Shown: positions 1 through 12,506, counted from the first letter of the stretch. The stretch: DNA of 64,000 bases from Echinococcus granulosus (GCF_000524195.1 NW_020170422.1:297422-361421), one strand, 5' to 3'. The notes: a model not told the origin generated them from the sequence alone. Numbers and translations: made by a program.

Positions 1-1154
1 TGCCCGTCGTGATAAATGTAATAAATGTGGACGTCCCAAAAAGAATAATCAAAGTGGGCACAGTTCAGGTAAAGAAATCGGTAAAGAGTTTGCTGAAAAG
101 AGTCGAGGTCTTTTCGGCCCTGATGACTGGCAGTGCAAAAGGTGAGGTTTTGTCCTACTCCTATATCCCTCTCGCTCCTGCACATTAGCAGATAATCGGC
201 GACTTCGAAATAATGTTCATTTTTTTTCATCATTAGCTGTGGAAACGTGAATTGGGCTCGGAGAACCGTATGCAATGTTTGTAATGCAGCCAAAGTCAAC
301 ACGCAGGGTCAACGAACTGGCTATGGTGGCGGTTATATGGAACGAGATGAAGTTGTTGATTACAAACGTCACGATGAATCCGATGATGAATATGACGAGG
401 TAGTTTTCTGGTTAACCTTTTCTTGTTTGGTTGATTCGTCCTGTTGAGTTTGTGTAAAAGTAGTGTGTATCCACGAGAGCCAGATGAACGCCATATTTAC
501 GCGACCTTGTCTGGATTCCACCTTTAGTGCTACGGATGATCGGCTTTTTCTTTTTCTAGTTTGGATTGAAAAAGAAGAAGTATCGGAAGACCCATGGAGT
601 AAGTGGCTGAGTTTGGGCAGTACTGGGAATATTTCAATTCTTGCAACACCTGTTTCGCTAGAGGTTTTGGAAAATGAGACTTACACTCATCTCATTTACT
701 TTTGAATTGTCTGCCTCTTTTGCTTCTCTAGAACGGCGACGAACCAGGCCCAGAGGAGGAGAAAGTGGTGGCAGAAGGAAACGACGGAGACAAAAATACG
801 GATCCAGAGGACCAAGAGGAGAGGCAAGAAGAAGAGGAAGAATCCGGAGATGACGAGGACCTTGCGAAATATGACATTTGGGGCGACGATGATGGGGGCA
901 ATAATAACGAAGGCCAGAAATCCCCTACCACAAAAAATGGTATAAAAGGAGATTCGGCCGAGGATATTGATGAGGAGGAGGTTCAAGTGAAGAAGGCGCA
1001 TACTTCATCGTCTCGATCATCCAGCGAGGGCAGTAGCAGCAGCTCTGACACTAGTAGCAGTTCAAGTGATGATGACAGTTCTTCGCTGTCCTCTTCTTCC
1101 AGCTCTTCCTCGTCGAAGTCTCGTTCAGCTCCAGAGGAAGAGAAGCGGGCGTGA
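1..1154 (+). CDS. ZRANB2: ZRANB2-like RanBP2-type zinc-finger splicing factor, 3' part
   Basis: The 5' end lies outside the window. Exons read as 1-142, 237-399, 560-598 and 732-1154, joined at GT/AG sites in a consistent frame. The first exon carries CNKCGRPK, the end of one RanBP2-type zinc finger, then GPDDWQCKR, which starts the second. The second exon completes that finger with CGNVNWARR and CNVCNAAK, followed by an acidic DESDDEYDE stretch. The 39-nt third exon encodes FGLKKKKYRKTHG, which matches the basic FGRKKKKYRGK segment that follows DEYDE in ZRANB2. The last exon is acidic, contains LAKYDIW (ZRANB2 has LSKY) and ends in a serine-rich run with few arginines, so the usual long RS domain is short or replaced. 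In the family, the fingers bind single-stranded RNA at splice sites and the protein regulates alternative splicing in the nucleus. Identification is firm; the missing N-terminus and exact exon edges are the main uncertainty. Confidence 0.9.
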
Positions 1155-4100
1155 TCGTGAGGATATGTCTCCCTTGTGTACATTTATCCCCCCATTGTGT
1201 TTTACTAAGTACTACTCAACCAGTTGATCATGTTGTGATATTCTACCTGGAATAGCTAGGAGGGCCACCACCACCTTAAGTTTCAGCGCTGTGGTCTCCA
1301 GACAACTCCTAAATAGGTTTCTGTGTCAATACTTTAACCTATTCTTAAGGGCTTTCTTAAATCCACCCTGCTGCTGGTTAATGCGCAGAAATGAAGGTTA
1401 AAGTAGCTACCAAAAATCCCAATGTTACTTCCGTTGTGAGCTACCGTGGATTGGACCACCCGTGGGGGTTTTCCTGTGCTGCTTTTTGGATAGTCTAATT
1501 GGCGCGGTCCGGTGACTAATCGCCCGTAGAGGGTCCGCCCATCGCCGCTGCAACTGAAACACCTGAGTTACCCCCATGACTGTTTTGAAGGATTCCCAGT
1601 CTGAATGCGTTTGCTACGGTGTAGAGCAGCTGTGAAACTAGTGGCCTGAGCAAGCCCCCAGGGGATGAATGCCGAGAAACTTGAAAGAAGCTCACTCTTA
1701 AATATGTTGCAGGAATCTTCCCGCTGCACTGGTGCTCCTCTTTTTGAGGTTGTTCTTGGCGCTACCCTGAAGTATTATTCCATGTTATTAACTAGAAAGT
1801 GTTTTCCAAACTCACAAAGTAGAATTAAAGACATCACGACTAGTTTTGTTGCTGTTTGAGGCCTTTCGAACCCACGTTTATTCTTTATCATTTGCCGCGT
1901 CGGTAAAACTTGTACGGGGTGGAAGGGACAAGTGGATCTTGTTTACTGAAAAGATTGCATAAAAGCATAACTAGGTAATGCAATGCACAGATATGAAGTA
2001 GCTTCAAGAAACTGTTTTGCATGCGATCATCCCTCCTACCTGCTGCTGTTCTAACGCCGCCTGGTAGCCTTGCTATTCGCGGCATAGAGAGGTTTCCTAT
2101 CTCCATGACTTTCTATTTTTAAATTATTGTTGGGTAGGTTTTCTGGTTTAGGTCCAGTGGTCTCTTGTGATTAGGAAAGTTGTCGGATGTCGAGATTGTT
2201 TCGGCGGATCCAGTCATGCATGACATATACCTTAGGTCTACTCAATTTCGGTATAATATTTCACCACTAAAGTCTAGGATTTTCCCATCGTCCCTCTTTC
2301 GTCACCAATGCAGTGATCAATTTGCCTTTGAGTCGTTCCAATGCATACTACTCTGGAGGAGGCCCTGTTATTAGTCTACTGGGAGTGTAGGTAGCATAAG
2401 AATAGTTTTGTTTTGTAAAGGATTGACAATTGAAGGGCTGATGTAGCACCAACCGGAACGCCAAACGGAACAGAATGTCATGATTTCGAGACGTTGACCA
2501 AAACCAGTTAAGAGTGAAGTCACTGGATGTTTATACGTAAAACCTAAACCGTATAGGTCCGTGCGGTTGCTTACGAAAGAATTAAGTAAATGGAAAAGAA
2601 ATTTTATCCACTGAATTAATCACCGTCACGGTACACTGCCCTTCTCCGACGAGAAGTAAGCTCACTGCAAATTTCGTCTTCATGGGACGCTTTACTTCCA
2701 GAAGCAGACAAGGGAACATCGGCATAGTCGCTAGTTCCCAAATGTTCGCCCTACTTTGTGTGCGTTGGCGGAGCATCAGGCAAGAATACATAGGATGAGG
2801 GTGAGGGTAAGGCACTCTTTTCCTTCTTCTCATCCTGATTAACATGTGAATCTTCCCGCGGATGGGTTTTGTGGCATAAGGCAGGAGGTATGAATTCTCG
2901 TGGTAATAGGGCTTTCTACTGATTGACTGGTCTTGACTGTCTCTGGCTAGGCTCTTCTTGCTTGCTTTTTCGCCGTATCTCACCGAGTGGGCGTGCCTAA
3001 GCTATAATTGTTTGGAAAGAAATTAAAAGGTTCATCGCGCATACCCTCAAAGGATGGTGTGTGCCTTAAAAGTGTGCGTAGCATGGGTAGTGGGTGCATT
3101 GTTTGGGAAGAGCCAAATGCCTATTCGTTGGCTTAACCAACACAGGGACACAAAAGTATTATTTATCACCACAAGCCTGTCAGCAAAAGCTCAAAGACTA
3201 GGGTAAAAGACGTGAAGAACAAAGTGATAGTCTTTGAGGCACTTAGGGTGACTTATTTGCTTATCGGCTGCCACGTCCTTCACAGTTTATTTGGATTTCA
3301 AGGGACTGTTTTATTATCACCCACACAGAACATTGCCGAATGTTCTGAATGGATTAATCTCGATTTGGCGTGGCACCTGCAACATGTAATTCTTCAAGAT
3401 TAATGCTAGAGGGTCGTCCAAAGAGTGATGTCATTGTCTGGCGATACACTCTACGAACGAAATTTCTATCAAATACTAGACAGATTGAACGGGAGGCCCT
3501 TCGCATCCATGGAATCGGATTGAAGATGATTCGGGAAGCAGACAAGCCTGGATCTTATATAGCAGTTTCAAACGAGACAATAAGGGGTGTTGCGCCGATA
3601 GACAGCCACATATAAACAATCGAAACCACTTTGTAGGCTTCTACAAGCCAAAATTAATTACAGTAAGGTATACCAAAACCTAACAAACTTCTTTTACCAC
3701 CCGCACAAAGGTCCCCGCCTTGTAAAAGTCGTTCCATGTGCTCCTTGTATTCTTTCTTTTCCATCGGCCATTAAAACATAATCGATGTTAAAAGGGCCAC
3801 CCATGAACCAGAAACGAAGGCTGAGTGTCAATTTTTCACCAAGGAGAGAGGGTAATCGAGTCTAGCGTCAGTTGTGCTTCTCGATGTTGCGATGAAAAAT
3901 ACCTGACTCTGGAATGCTCAACGCACGTCGATGTCCTACAACATGTCCCCTTCAAATGCCAGTCGGTATTCAGCAAAAGTTACACGGGAACCAAGGTTAT
4001 GTAATAAAGCGAACAAGGAAATAGCTTCACATAATTTGTACTCGGTAATTGGTCCTCGTTTCCATTGCGAAATGCATTCCATCTTTGATGTTGACTTTTT

Positions 4101-4242
4101 CAAAGCCTTTGATGTAACGCCTAATATTCTCCTCCCACAGATATTGTTGTTGGTGAGTTGTTTCTCAGCCTTTCCGGCCCCATCAAACCTCTATTTTGTT
4201 CTATTTGGCTAATAAATTTGGCGTTTTTAGTTGATCTGTCGT
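1155..4242. other. Intergenic, no recognisable gene
   Basis: This stretch follows the ZRANB2 stop. It holds only short open frames on both strands, the longest a 133-codon frame at 2582-2983 on the minus strand, and none resembles a known family or shows a convincing exon chain. Composition is mixed, with somewhat GC-richer patches around 1500-1600 and 2600-2950. I see no RNA gene. Confidence 0.5.
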
Positions 4243-4411
4243 TGCAATAAGTTAACTGTTCGTTTAATTCTCGTTTTAGTAACGAGCTACCGAATTGTTC
4301 CGGCATTGCACCACCGGCTGTAGCTCCCAAACCCTTCTGCAAGTCGACAATACATATTCTGCCGAAGGATTATGTCTCCCTTTATCTTTGGGGAAGTTCC
4401 GGGGAGCTACA
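4243..4411 (+). mobile_element. Solo LTR of the TRIM-like family, diverged
   Basis: This copy starts TGCAATAAG and ends GGGGAGCTACA, matching the ends of the LTRs at 13080-14068. Internally it shares the block ACAATACATATTCTGCC and the segment rich in CTTTGGGGAAG. It is about 169 bp, shorter than the 198-bp young LTRs, and clearly older. No perfect target-site duplication is left. Confidence 0.65.
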
Positions 4412-6997
4412 ATGTTGGAGCATTTACAACCAGTTTAGCTGAAAATTTCAGAGCCCTATTATTAATAAATGTACCTAAAAGTCTTCAATTTGAGTGATGA
4501 TAACGACCCACATCTGGACCAAAATAGTATGTGATTCTCTCCCCTTTTCAAGCATAACTTGTTAACGCAATTACCCACCAAAGCTTTGCTTCTGTGTAAC
4601 GAACAGTTTTTCCCACTTTCAGTTCATGGACACCCCCTCCAAATTTTCTAGCAAATTTGTCATGCTGAACTCCAGATGGGTTGGTATTTCCAATAATTCA
4701 AATGTTGTAATAATTAACTATTCAGCTTAATATAAGTGCTTATTTAAAGTAAAACGAGCAACCTCGAAAGGAAATACATTTTGATTCACATTTACGACTT
4801 AGAATACATAATGTTTCAACGTGAAAAGCTACGTTCCAATATCGCGAAGTAGTTATGTTGACCAAAAAGCCGTACCACTGAGCCAAATTACAATATGAAA
4901 GGACTGAAGAGCTTGTACAGTTAAATATGCAATTAGGGAAAATCTCAAACCACCATATAGCACCCCTCTTCTTTTGAGCGTCGACTTCGGTCCTCCCCTT
5001 GGTCACTTAGCCACATCGCCTTAGATTGTCGACAAAATAACACTTAGTGCTACTTATAAAGCATAAGTAGTAGTGTTAAACAAAATCCACAAAGACTGCA
5101 TAATGTAAATATTGTTGAAAAATTTTCAATTCCAAAATAAGGCCAACCTTTTAATAGTTAATATTGTGGTTTTTTGTTAATGTTACATCCACTGTTTATG
5201 GTCGAAGAGCAAAAGTTGCCTTGATTCAAATGGAAACTTTGTGGTCTATTAGCGGGCTTACCATTTTAGCCCTACCTCGAAATATTTCAATAGGTAGTCG
5301 ACCAGTAGACAGCTCATCATGATGACATCGTCGGTTATCCTCCAACTGACCCGTTCGCAACCCACGCTCCAAGGGCAGGCACCACGTAATGTCTACCCCT
5401 ACTTCTTGTTAGTTTAGCAATTGTGGTGTATCATAATAAGTAAAAAGGTTACCATTAAGTTCTTTCAAAAACAATTATGACAAGAAAGATAGCCCCAACA
5501 TCAAGAGAAATCATACCACATATCACAAAACCCACCCGTGAGAAGAATCGCGTTTTAATTAGAATAAGGAGGAGGATGTTTCTCCGACTGCCCATCACCT
5601 TTTCGAAACGGTAAAACTAAACAATCTTACCATCACATGCATAAGAACGTGGACAGACGGATATGAACGCAGGGTAGAGGCGTCTATGCTACGTTGGTGT
5701 TTTGATATTTACCTCTGGAGGTGAAGCGTCTCATGCAGAAGTTTCCAGCAAGCTGCTATCTCGTCAGGGAAGGACAGCGGATTGTGATGGCGACTACTGA
5801 AATTAATTAGGTCTTTTTCTGTAGACCTAGTGCATCAGTCTAATTTGTTATAACCAACCAAGTTTCGTAAACCAGCCTAAGCCAACTTATGATTGCCTCC
5901 CTTTATTCCGCGTTTAGTGGTTTTGCTTAAACCTTTGTTGACTTGTCGTGTTCACTATGTCTGCAGCTAGGACCGACACACAGGCTTTAACATGATCGGC
6001 ACCAGCATGCGTGTCTGGACGTGTCCGCTTGCCTGACAGCCCAGCCTGGCCGTCCTGGCCTATGGACAATTCAGACAACGCTGGACTGCTAAAGCAGTCT
6101 TGGCTTAGACATCGCCATCGCCGCATTTTGCACAGGATGCGTAAGGTTTATCTGTCATTTGATCCGGCCGCTCCCACTGCTGTCATTTCCAGCTACTGAC
6201 TGGTCCTCGCATCCCCATTAGTGCTGTTACTCTTGCTTTCCTATGGGAGCGGTTGCTTACTTGGTCCTAAGTTTTCCACTTTCTTGTAGCCAATGTCACT
6301 TGAACCACAACACAACGCATAGGTCAAATTAACACCGTCCTCTACTTGACTCGTCTTCCACCCCGTTTCGCAGTCTCCCATTGCTGTGTGTTTAAGCCGG
6401 TGGAATTAAGTCGTTGCCGTTGAATTGAACAGTCTTCGAAGTAAAAGCCTCAGCAAGTTTACTGTAGCTAACAGAATCTCCTAAGCATTTATTCCAACGG
6501 GGCCACTTTCCTTCTTATTAATGGTCTGTATTACCTGAGTGTACTTTACCAGTGTCTTTATGGATTTTCGTAAAAAAACGCAGGACTCGCAATTCATCTC
6601 TCTCGAAATCATCGGAAAAGAAGTCAAAATCTACTGAAAAGTAAAGAGAAGAATACCTTTTTTGGACTTTAATGAGCCTGTAAATAAATCAAGTTGATCT
6701 TTGAGATGGATGGTATAGTCATGACATCGAATACCAACTTATTAATTCGCTCGTCTCCATGTGTCCGGTTTGAGTTAACGATGATTTACTGATTCAACCT
6801 CACTGACGAGTAAATCTCTGCACTGGGTTTCTCAGTAGTAGCTGCGTTGCTACGACAACCGAACTGGAATCAATGTTCATTAATGCGGCGCTTTGATCCG
6901 GCTCAGCGGATCGCATCACTTGACTGGGTCAGGGCATGACGAAGCATCGCGATCTCATTCGATCCCAGAGTAAAGACTGCTTGGCATCGCATCAAAA
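4412..6997. other. Intergenic, includes a GC-rich patch near 5.95-6.2 kb
   Basis: No gene is recognised. Between about 5940 and 6200 the DNA turns GC-rich and is open on both strands (6011-6199 plus, 5914-6126 minus). Neither translation resembles a known protein, so an old repeat is the likeliest explanation. The last 150 bases lead into the MARCH gene and show no clear TATA box. Confidence 0.45.
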
Positions 6998-8029
6998 ATG
7001 GTGACACCCTCCGCTCAGTCCCTGGAGAAGGATCACAAGTCTTCAATATGCATACCTGAAGAGGCGTTAACAAGGTCTGTTGAAGCCACAGGCTTGAATT
7101 TGAACCAGTCTATCAGTAGTGCCGATGATACCTCTAAAATCAGCATTTTCGAGCTCTCTATACCATACACTTCCACACCAACCCCGGCCCTTATTCCTGC
7201 TGAAATTGTACCCACAAATTGTGCCAAATCGGTTCGACCGAGTATAGCAGCGCCTCGCTGTCGTATCTGCTACGAAGAAGGGTTGGATCCATCTCCCCTT
7301 ATTTCCCCATGTCGATGTAAAGGAACAGTGGGCCTACTACATAAGACTTGTCTAGAGCACTGGCTCCAAGTCTCACAGACAATTAGTTGTGAGATCTGCG
7401 GCTATTCTTACAATCTTCGGCCAAAATCACCGCTACCCACCGAGCCAAACACCTCGAAGACCTCCTCCAGTTTCGCTATTGGACGAGTCAATTTCTTACG
7501 AGAGTGGTTCCGTTCGCGCCTTGTTCAGCGCGACGTCATAACCGATTGTATCTTCTTGGTTCTTCTGGCATCGATCACTTGCATCGGAGTGTACTTCTGT
7601 GTCACAACAAGTCTTCACTTCTTGCACATCGATAATTCAATGCTCTGGCAGGTTCCGGTACTCATAGGCCTAGCTGTGGTTCTGCTACTAATATTTATTC
7701 TGTGGATCATTCTTGCTGTCAGGCATCATATGAGAGCCTATCTCTCACATCGACGACATCAGGAGGACCGAATTCGTGAGTTCTTCCACCGACGAGCGCT
7801 TGAACGGCACTGGAGGTTCTCGGTGTATCCACGGCCTAGGGGATCGTCGTTTGCCTTGCCATCCTTCTCCACACCAAACACAACCGCATATTTAGAGGAA
7901 CGGGAAGAACACGGTGGTAGTGATCATAGAAGCATGAATGCTGTCATTCCACCCCTCCATCTATACGCTGTAGCAGAAAGGGGTGAAGTGGAAGAAGAGG
8001 AGGGAAAAAGAACCCAATCCATCGTGTAA
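6998..8029 (+). CDS. RING-CH (MARCH family) membrane E3 ubiquitin ligase
   Basis: Single-exon gene of 343 aa with an ATG start at 6998. A RING-CH finger spans residues 88-134 with the complete C4HC3 set: C88, C91, C105, C107, H115, C118, C131 and C134, including ISPCRCKGT and HKTCLEHWL. Two hydrophobic helices follow at about 183-206 and 217-241, with a basic loop after the second (RHHMRAYLSHRRH). This finger-TM-TM layout is that of MARCHF2/MARCHF3. Those enzymes ubiquitinate membrane receptors and trafficking proteins in endosomes, ER and plasma membrane. Finger and both cytoplasmic tails should face the cytosol. The N-terminal 85 residues and the acidic C-terminus are not recognisable. The nearest subtype within MARCHF2/3 cannot be fixed by eye. 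The absence of introns could reflect an old retrocopy, but the frame is intact. Confidence 0.9.
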   Translation: MVTPSAQSLEKDHKSSICIPEEALTRSVEATGLNLNQSISSADDTSKISIFELSIPYTSTPTPALIPAEIVPTNCAKSVRPSIAAPRCRICYEEGLDPSPLISPCRCKGTVGLLHKTCLEHWLQVSQTISCEICGYSYNLRPKSPLPTEPNTSKTSSSFAIGRVNFLREWFRSRLVQRDVITDCIFLVLLASITCIGVYFCVTTSLHFLHIDNSMLWQVPVLIGLAVVLLLIFILWIILAVRHHMRAYLSHRRHQEDRIREFFHRRALERHWRFSVYPRPRGSSFALPSFSTPNTTAYLEEREEHGGSDHRSMNAVIPPLHLYAVAERGEVEEEEGKRTQSIV

Positions 8030-8262
8030 GCAGATTTTTCTGCAACCCCATTATATACTTACCGACAATAAGTGTTCGCCGGTAGGCAAGTTACGTAAAA
8101 ATGTTATTTTCATACCTTTGTACCAGTTCGTGGTTGTATTAGTGTGTTTATTTTTGTCAATAAGGTCGTTATTTTTCAGGTAGAGAATTTTTGCATTTTC
8201 AGTAAAATGTAACTAAATAAGCAAGTTGTTTTTATGGTATGAGGAAGCAAATTTCTTATGGA

Positions 8263-8460
8263 TGAGTAGCGCCCCCGGTCTTCTCCGAAGACGAGAGAGG
8301 ATGTAACGCTCAATCAGAATATGTATTGTCGCTATACAGAAGGAATTTGGGCTACTGGCATGACCTGCAGGCCAGGCAGCTCAGCGTAGGTACAATAGCG
8401 GCGATCCTAAGTGACCCTGTTACTAAAACCGAACGTTAAACAAACAACCAAAGCATTACA
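8263..8460 (-). mobile_element. Solo LTR of the TRIM-like family, reverse orientation
   Basis: Read on the minus strand this begins TGTAATGC and ends near GGGGCGCTACTCA. It shares the diagnostic block with GAAGAC and CAGAATATG seen in the other reverse copies. Length is near the 198 bp of young LTRs but divergence is high. No duplication flanks it clearly. Confidence 0.65.
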
Positions 8461-9627
8461 GAATTTCAGAGGGGCTAGGAGATCAGTAGCATGGACGGCA
8501 TGAGCGTAGAAATGAAGGCCCTGGAAGGATTTTTCATAAGTGTGAGAAGACTTTCACGCTTGGCAATAGTTTTAACCAGGCTGGTTCACTAAAAACTATA
8601 CCATGTTCTACTGGAAGCGAATTTTGTTTTCCAAATACCGTTCGTAGAAACATCAACTTATAGAATTTAAGATAACTTCATAGGACCATTGTCTTCATTC
8701 ATCTCCTCTTGTTGACATTCTTATTTAATACTGCTCATCCGCTCATCTTCTACCGAGACAATCTTGTAAGTTGATAGTCCAAGTCTTGGTTTAGTCAACT
8801 CCTCCCTACGTGACTGGCTGTTGTCCATGACTCAAAGTTGAGTCACTCGTCAAACATTCGCGATGATTTGACTGTCTTCTCTGCGTAAGTCTCTGTAGTT
8901 TCAGTCACCTGCGGAATGCGCCACCTTTCTATGATACAAAGGCGTCTAATCAAGTCCTACTGCCAGCATAATATCGCCAACGCCAACACAGTCTATTGTG
9001 CATGCGTGCAAGCTGAGGCGACGCTGATTGGCCTGAAGTCAAGGCCTTCATCGTCACGTAGGCTGTGGTATACGGGCTTTCAATTGGTGACCACCGCTGC
9101 ATATTCCGCAGTCTGTTAGAGAAATAAAGAGTTTTTTTACCTCCGAGATTCCCTTAAATAAAATGCAGTTTTCTGAAAACTTTGATGGATAGAGTTGAGA
9201 AAAATTTAAAAAAATAGGACCCAATGCTGAAATGAGGTAGCTTGCCATGGACCGCTCCTTCGGGGTGATCGACCAGTTTAACGCCTTCAAGCGTGACGTG
9301 TTTTAATTCCGGTTATTCCCACTTTTAATCAATACATGCTTCTCCCAAACTTTTAAACAAATTTGTCATAGTGAAGTAAAAATGTGTTGGTATTCCAGCA
9401 ACCCGAAGCCGGATATGCTCCCTCGCCTTAGTGGTGGGGCTATGTCAGGTTCGCCTTTACCTAGCGACGAGACAGTGTCCCCTAGCCATCGTCGTGTGCT
9501 TATGGTGTGTCTAGATGTTTGTGTCCGGGTCCTGATCTAGCCAGGATATCGGTCATCGTTAAATTGAAAATGTTTTTATCTCTTGGTTCAATATTCTAGC
9601 AGCCTATGGCTCAAAGCAAGCATGTAC
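8461..9627. other. Intergenic, nothing recognised
   Basis: This stretch has only short open frames and no exon chain, and no RNA gene or repeat that I could assign. It separates two old LTR copies. Confidence 0.45.
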
Positions 9628-9796
9628 TGCAATAAGTTACATGTTCGTTAAACTCTTGGTTTTGCTAACGGCCATTTAGGGGCTTCGCCATTGTACCCAT
9701 GCCATTAGCCCTCAAACCCTTCTTCATGTCGACACTACACATTCCGCCCAAGTATTATGTATTCTCTCGTCTTCAGAGAAGTCGCGGGGGGCTGTG
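9628..9796 (+). mobile_element. Solo LTR of the TRIM-like family with GTAC duplication
   Basis: It begins TGCAATAAGTTACATG and runs through the shared blocks TTCGCCATTGTACC and CCCAAGTATTATG to GGGGGGCTGTG. GTAC at 9624-9627 and GTAC at 9797-9800 form a perfect 4-bp target-site duplication, the same size as at two of the two-LTR copies. The expected terminal CA has decayed. Confidence 0.65.
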
Positions 9797-10422
9797 GTAC
9801 TGGGACTAAATTCTTTCGCACTAGGGAAGGGCTGGTGATATGGGTACCTTGTCAACGCGTTTAGATGTTCAACCTATTTATTATTTAGCTCGCAAGTATT
9901 ACATTCTAGGTCCCTCAATATTACAGTTATCGGGAGAAGACAATGACAATACTCTAAACTGAGTCACCTGACAGGAAAAGTACTTTGCTAGAAGGTGAAC
10001 TTCGCATTTATCAAACAGAATGCTGGTTTACCTGACAAGTTTCACGTCTCTCACATCGGCCATTTCCGGCACTATACTGGAAAAGGTTAGTTCAACAGAG
10101 GGTGCAGAGTTAGCGTCACACACACTGGTTCCATAAATTTACTTTGTGTAAACAAAGCAGGAGCGACTTCTCGTACAATTCATCCATGCCTTTATGTCTG
10201 CACCCAAGACGCAAATAAAGCGTCTTAGGCGCATATAACTTAACCATGTAGCCATGAAACTTTTCCTACGCTGTTGGTTAGTGCAGACAATCTTAGGTAC
10301 GTAGATTAGGAAATTGAAATCGCCCTTGCCTCGAAGAATTGTCGACATGTTTACTTTGAAATACCTACCGAGGTTCCTGGACGAGGCGGGAGGTTAGACG
10401 CGTTTACCGGAAGTTGAGTCGA
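9797..10422. other. Intergenic, nothing recognised
   Basis: About 0.6 kb with only short open frames. No repeat was assigned. Confidence 0.4.
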
Positions 10423-10508
10423 ATAAAAACAGCCGAAGGCATTAAAAATAGGTAGTGGGTTTGCCAACATGCCCTTCTTGATTGCTCAATAACACGGCTT
10501 CAACTATT
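10423..10508 (+). repeat. Left copy of an 85-bp direct repeat flanking an LTR
   Basis: This segment (motifs AAAACAGCCGAAGGCATT, GGGTTTGCCAACATG, CAATAACACG) recurs in diverged form at 10720-10802, directly after the LTR at 10521-10708. The two copies share order and spacing and are roughly 70 percent alike by eye. Confidence 0.55.
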
Positions 10509-10520
10509 AGTGTTATTCAA

Positions 10521-10708
10521 TGCCTTAGTTGCTCGTTTAAAACGGTTTTGGTAACGGGTTACTTGGGAGCCCCGCCACTGTACTCTTACCGGGCGGCCTC
10601 GCCTCCGGCCTATGCAAATAGCTCCATGCCCCACTGTACATCGACAATACATATTCTGCCCGAGTATTATATCTCCTTTCGCCTCTGGGGGAATCTTGAG
10701 ACGCTAAA
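10521..10708 (+). mobile_element. Solo LTR of the TRIM-like family
   Basis: The core matches the family (GGTTTTGGTAACGGG, CGGGCGGCCTCGCC, CAATACATATTCTGCCCGAG, GAGACGCTAAA). It sits between the two copies of an 85-bp direct repeat. The true start may be a few bases upstream. Confidence 0.6.
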
Positions 10709-10719
10709 ATTGGGTCGGA

Positions 10720-10802
10720 TGAAAACGGTCGAAAGCATTGAAAGTAGACCGTAGGGTTGCCCATGTGCCATTCTCTACTGTCCAATAACATGATTTCAAC
10801 CG
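10720..10802 (+). repeat. Right copy of the 85-bp direct repeat
   Basis: The right partner of 10423-10508, with AAAACGGTCGAAAGCATT, GGGTTGCCCATGTG and CAATAACATG in the same order. Either a tandem repeat was hit by the LTR, or this is adjacent element sequence duplicated together with it. Confidence 0.55.
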
Positions 10803-11957
10803 TTCAAGTCAAATAAGGTTCCACACAAGCATGTCGAAAGTATCAAAATCAAACTTCCAGAGTAAGCTCATGCCGCGCTTGGGATAAAAGAATCGCTCAT
10901 TGATTTTCTTGATGAAAAATATTAGTACGATGCCAAAACTCCCCCTCAACATAAACACTTATTCCTTGTAATCTCCCAAGATCAATATATAACATCTTCT
11001 CTGGTTAACACAGCCACTACCGGGAGCCTAGACATTCCGCTGTTCCAACACAGCATCAGCTGTCGCTAATTATCTCCGGAACAATTAAACCACGGTCCAG
11101 AAATCACGAAAAGTACGACAGCATTCAGGCCACAAGCACTGTCTCCCCTCTACTGACCCGCCTCGTGCAGAGCTATCATATATCGGCAAACAAGACGCTA
11201 CACTTCCATGATGCGAGGCCCAAGGAGGGGAGTCGGGACACCGAGCCACCACATATACGTGATGTTGACAGTGAACGTTAAATACGCGCCCCATATTTGC
11301 CGCCCAACCGGTTGATGCCTATGTTAAACCTCAGAAGCTAGTGGTCACAAAAAACGACCCTAATTGCTCCATCACGAAGGCACTGACTAATGGAGATGGC
11401 ACAGGTGTAGAGCACAACACTCCGACGTCAGGCACTTAAATATAGGGCAGACACATACATTGCAACCACAGTATACCTGAAGAACATAATTAAAGCCGGC
11501 TAATCCTGAGAGACAGAACAAAAAATCCCCATCCAACTCGGTTCCGCCGATGGACGATCAGACACGCGGGAACACGAGCCAACATGGTGGCACCCATTCA
11601 GCCAAAGCTGAGCCATCTATTCAAAACGTACTTACCTCGCAAATTCACACAGCCACCTCTAACAACGCTAGACGGGTTGTGGCTAACCTGAGCTGGCGTA
11701 CTTTCCACCTGTAGCTCGTGCAGAACCCACCACAAGGGTATTATGATGGGATCGTGGCGTTCATCTCAAGCCGCAGACCAGTCATTCTGAAAATCCCACA
11801 TTGTAACGGCAGAGGACTCGTCTGCCTTCCCTCCCGACATCTACCGAACACGTAGCATTCTGCGCCAGAAATTAAACCACGAAGAGAGGCTTGATTGTAA
11901 TCTGCTACTTCATTGAAAAGATCACTATTATATTTATACGTCGGAAGTTAAAAATAC
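10803..11957. other. Downstream flank of the NDP kinase gene, nothing recognised
   Basis: This is about 1.1 kb of moderately GC-rich sequence with no protein family match and no clear repeat copy. It lies 3' of the minus-strand NDP kinase gene and should contain its polyadenylation region, but no canonical signal stands out. Confidence 0.4.
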
Positions 11958-12506
11958 TTAGTGGGCATGGACGTAAGGAGCAACGCAAGACTTAAAGTTG
12001 ACCAGTTCCTCGCTTTTGAACCAAAGCGCAATTTCGCGATCAGCAGTTTCAACTGCGTCAGATCCATGGACAATGTTGGCACCAACACACTGACCAAAAT
12101 CGGCGCGGATGGTACCAGGAAGGCTCTTTGCGGGATCTGTCTCACCAAGAATCATACGGCCAAGTTTTACAGCCTACAAAGTGAGAAAAGAAACAAGGTG
12201 CGAAGGCAATCTTGAACGAATGGTGATTGAGGGATGAATAAAGCCAACCTGTGCACCTTCCCAAACCATTGGCACAACGGGCCCAGACGACATGTAGGCG
12301 ATGAGGTTCTTGAAGAAAGGTTTCCCAGATAAAGCCTCATAGTGCTTATTAAGAAGAGCTTCATCGGCATGCATAAACTTCATTGCAACCAGCTTGAATC
12401 CTCGGCGCTCAAAACGCTTGATGATTTCACCAACGAGACCGCGTTGGACGCCATCAGGCTTAACCATGATGAAAGTACGCTCCTGAAACCCTCTGTCAGA
12501 ACTCAT
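11958..12506 (-). CDS. Nucleoside diphosphate kinase (Nm23/NDPK)
   Basis: Two exons on the minus strand, 12506-12249 and 12173-11958, separated by a 75-nt intron with GTTGGC donor and TTTGTAG acceptor. Together they encode 157 aa, the usual family length of about 150. The start chosen is [12 protein letters not shown], because an acceptor-like CAATTTTAG lies only 24 bases upstream, so a longer start is unlikely. Family hallmarks are present: [53 protein letters not shown], and the active-site NIVHGSD with the phosphorylated histidine. Exon 2 ends at [10 protein letters not shown] and a short tail. The enzyme transfers the gamma phosphate of ATP to other NDPs through phosphohistidine and works as a hexamer in cytosol. 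Subgroup (group I, NME1/2-like) follows from length and lack of extra domains. Confidence 0.93.

Noticed and set aside
2582..2983. 133-codon minus-strand frame
   Set aside because: No family resemblance, no splice partners, and no promoter-like context. It could be chance in a GC-richer patch.
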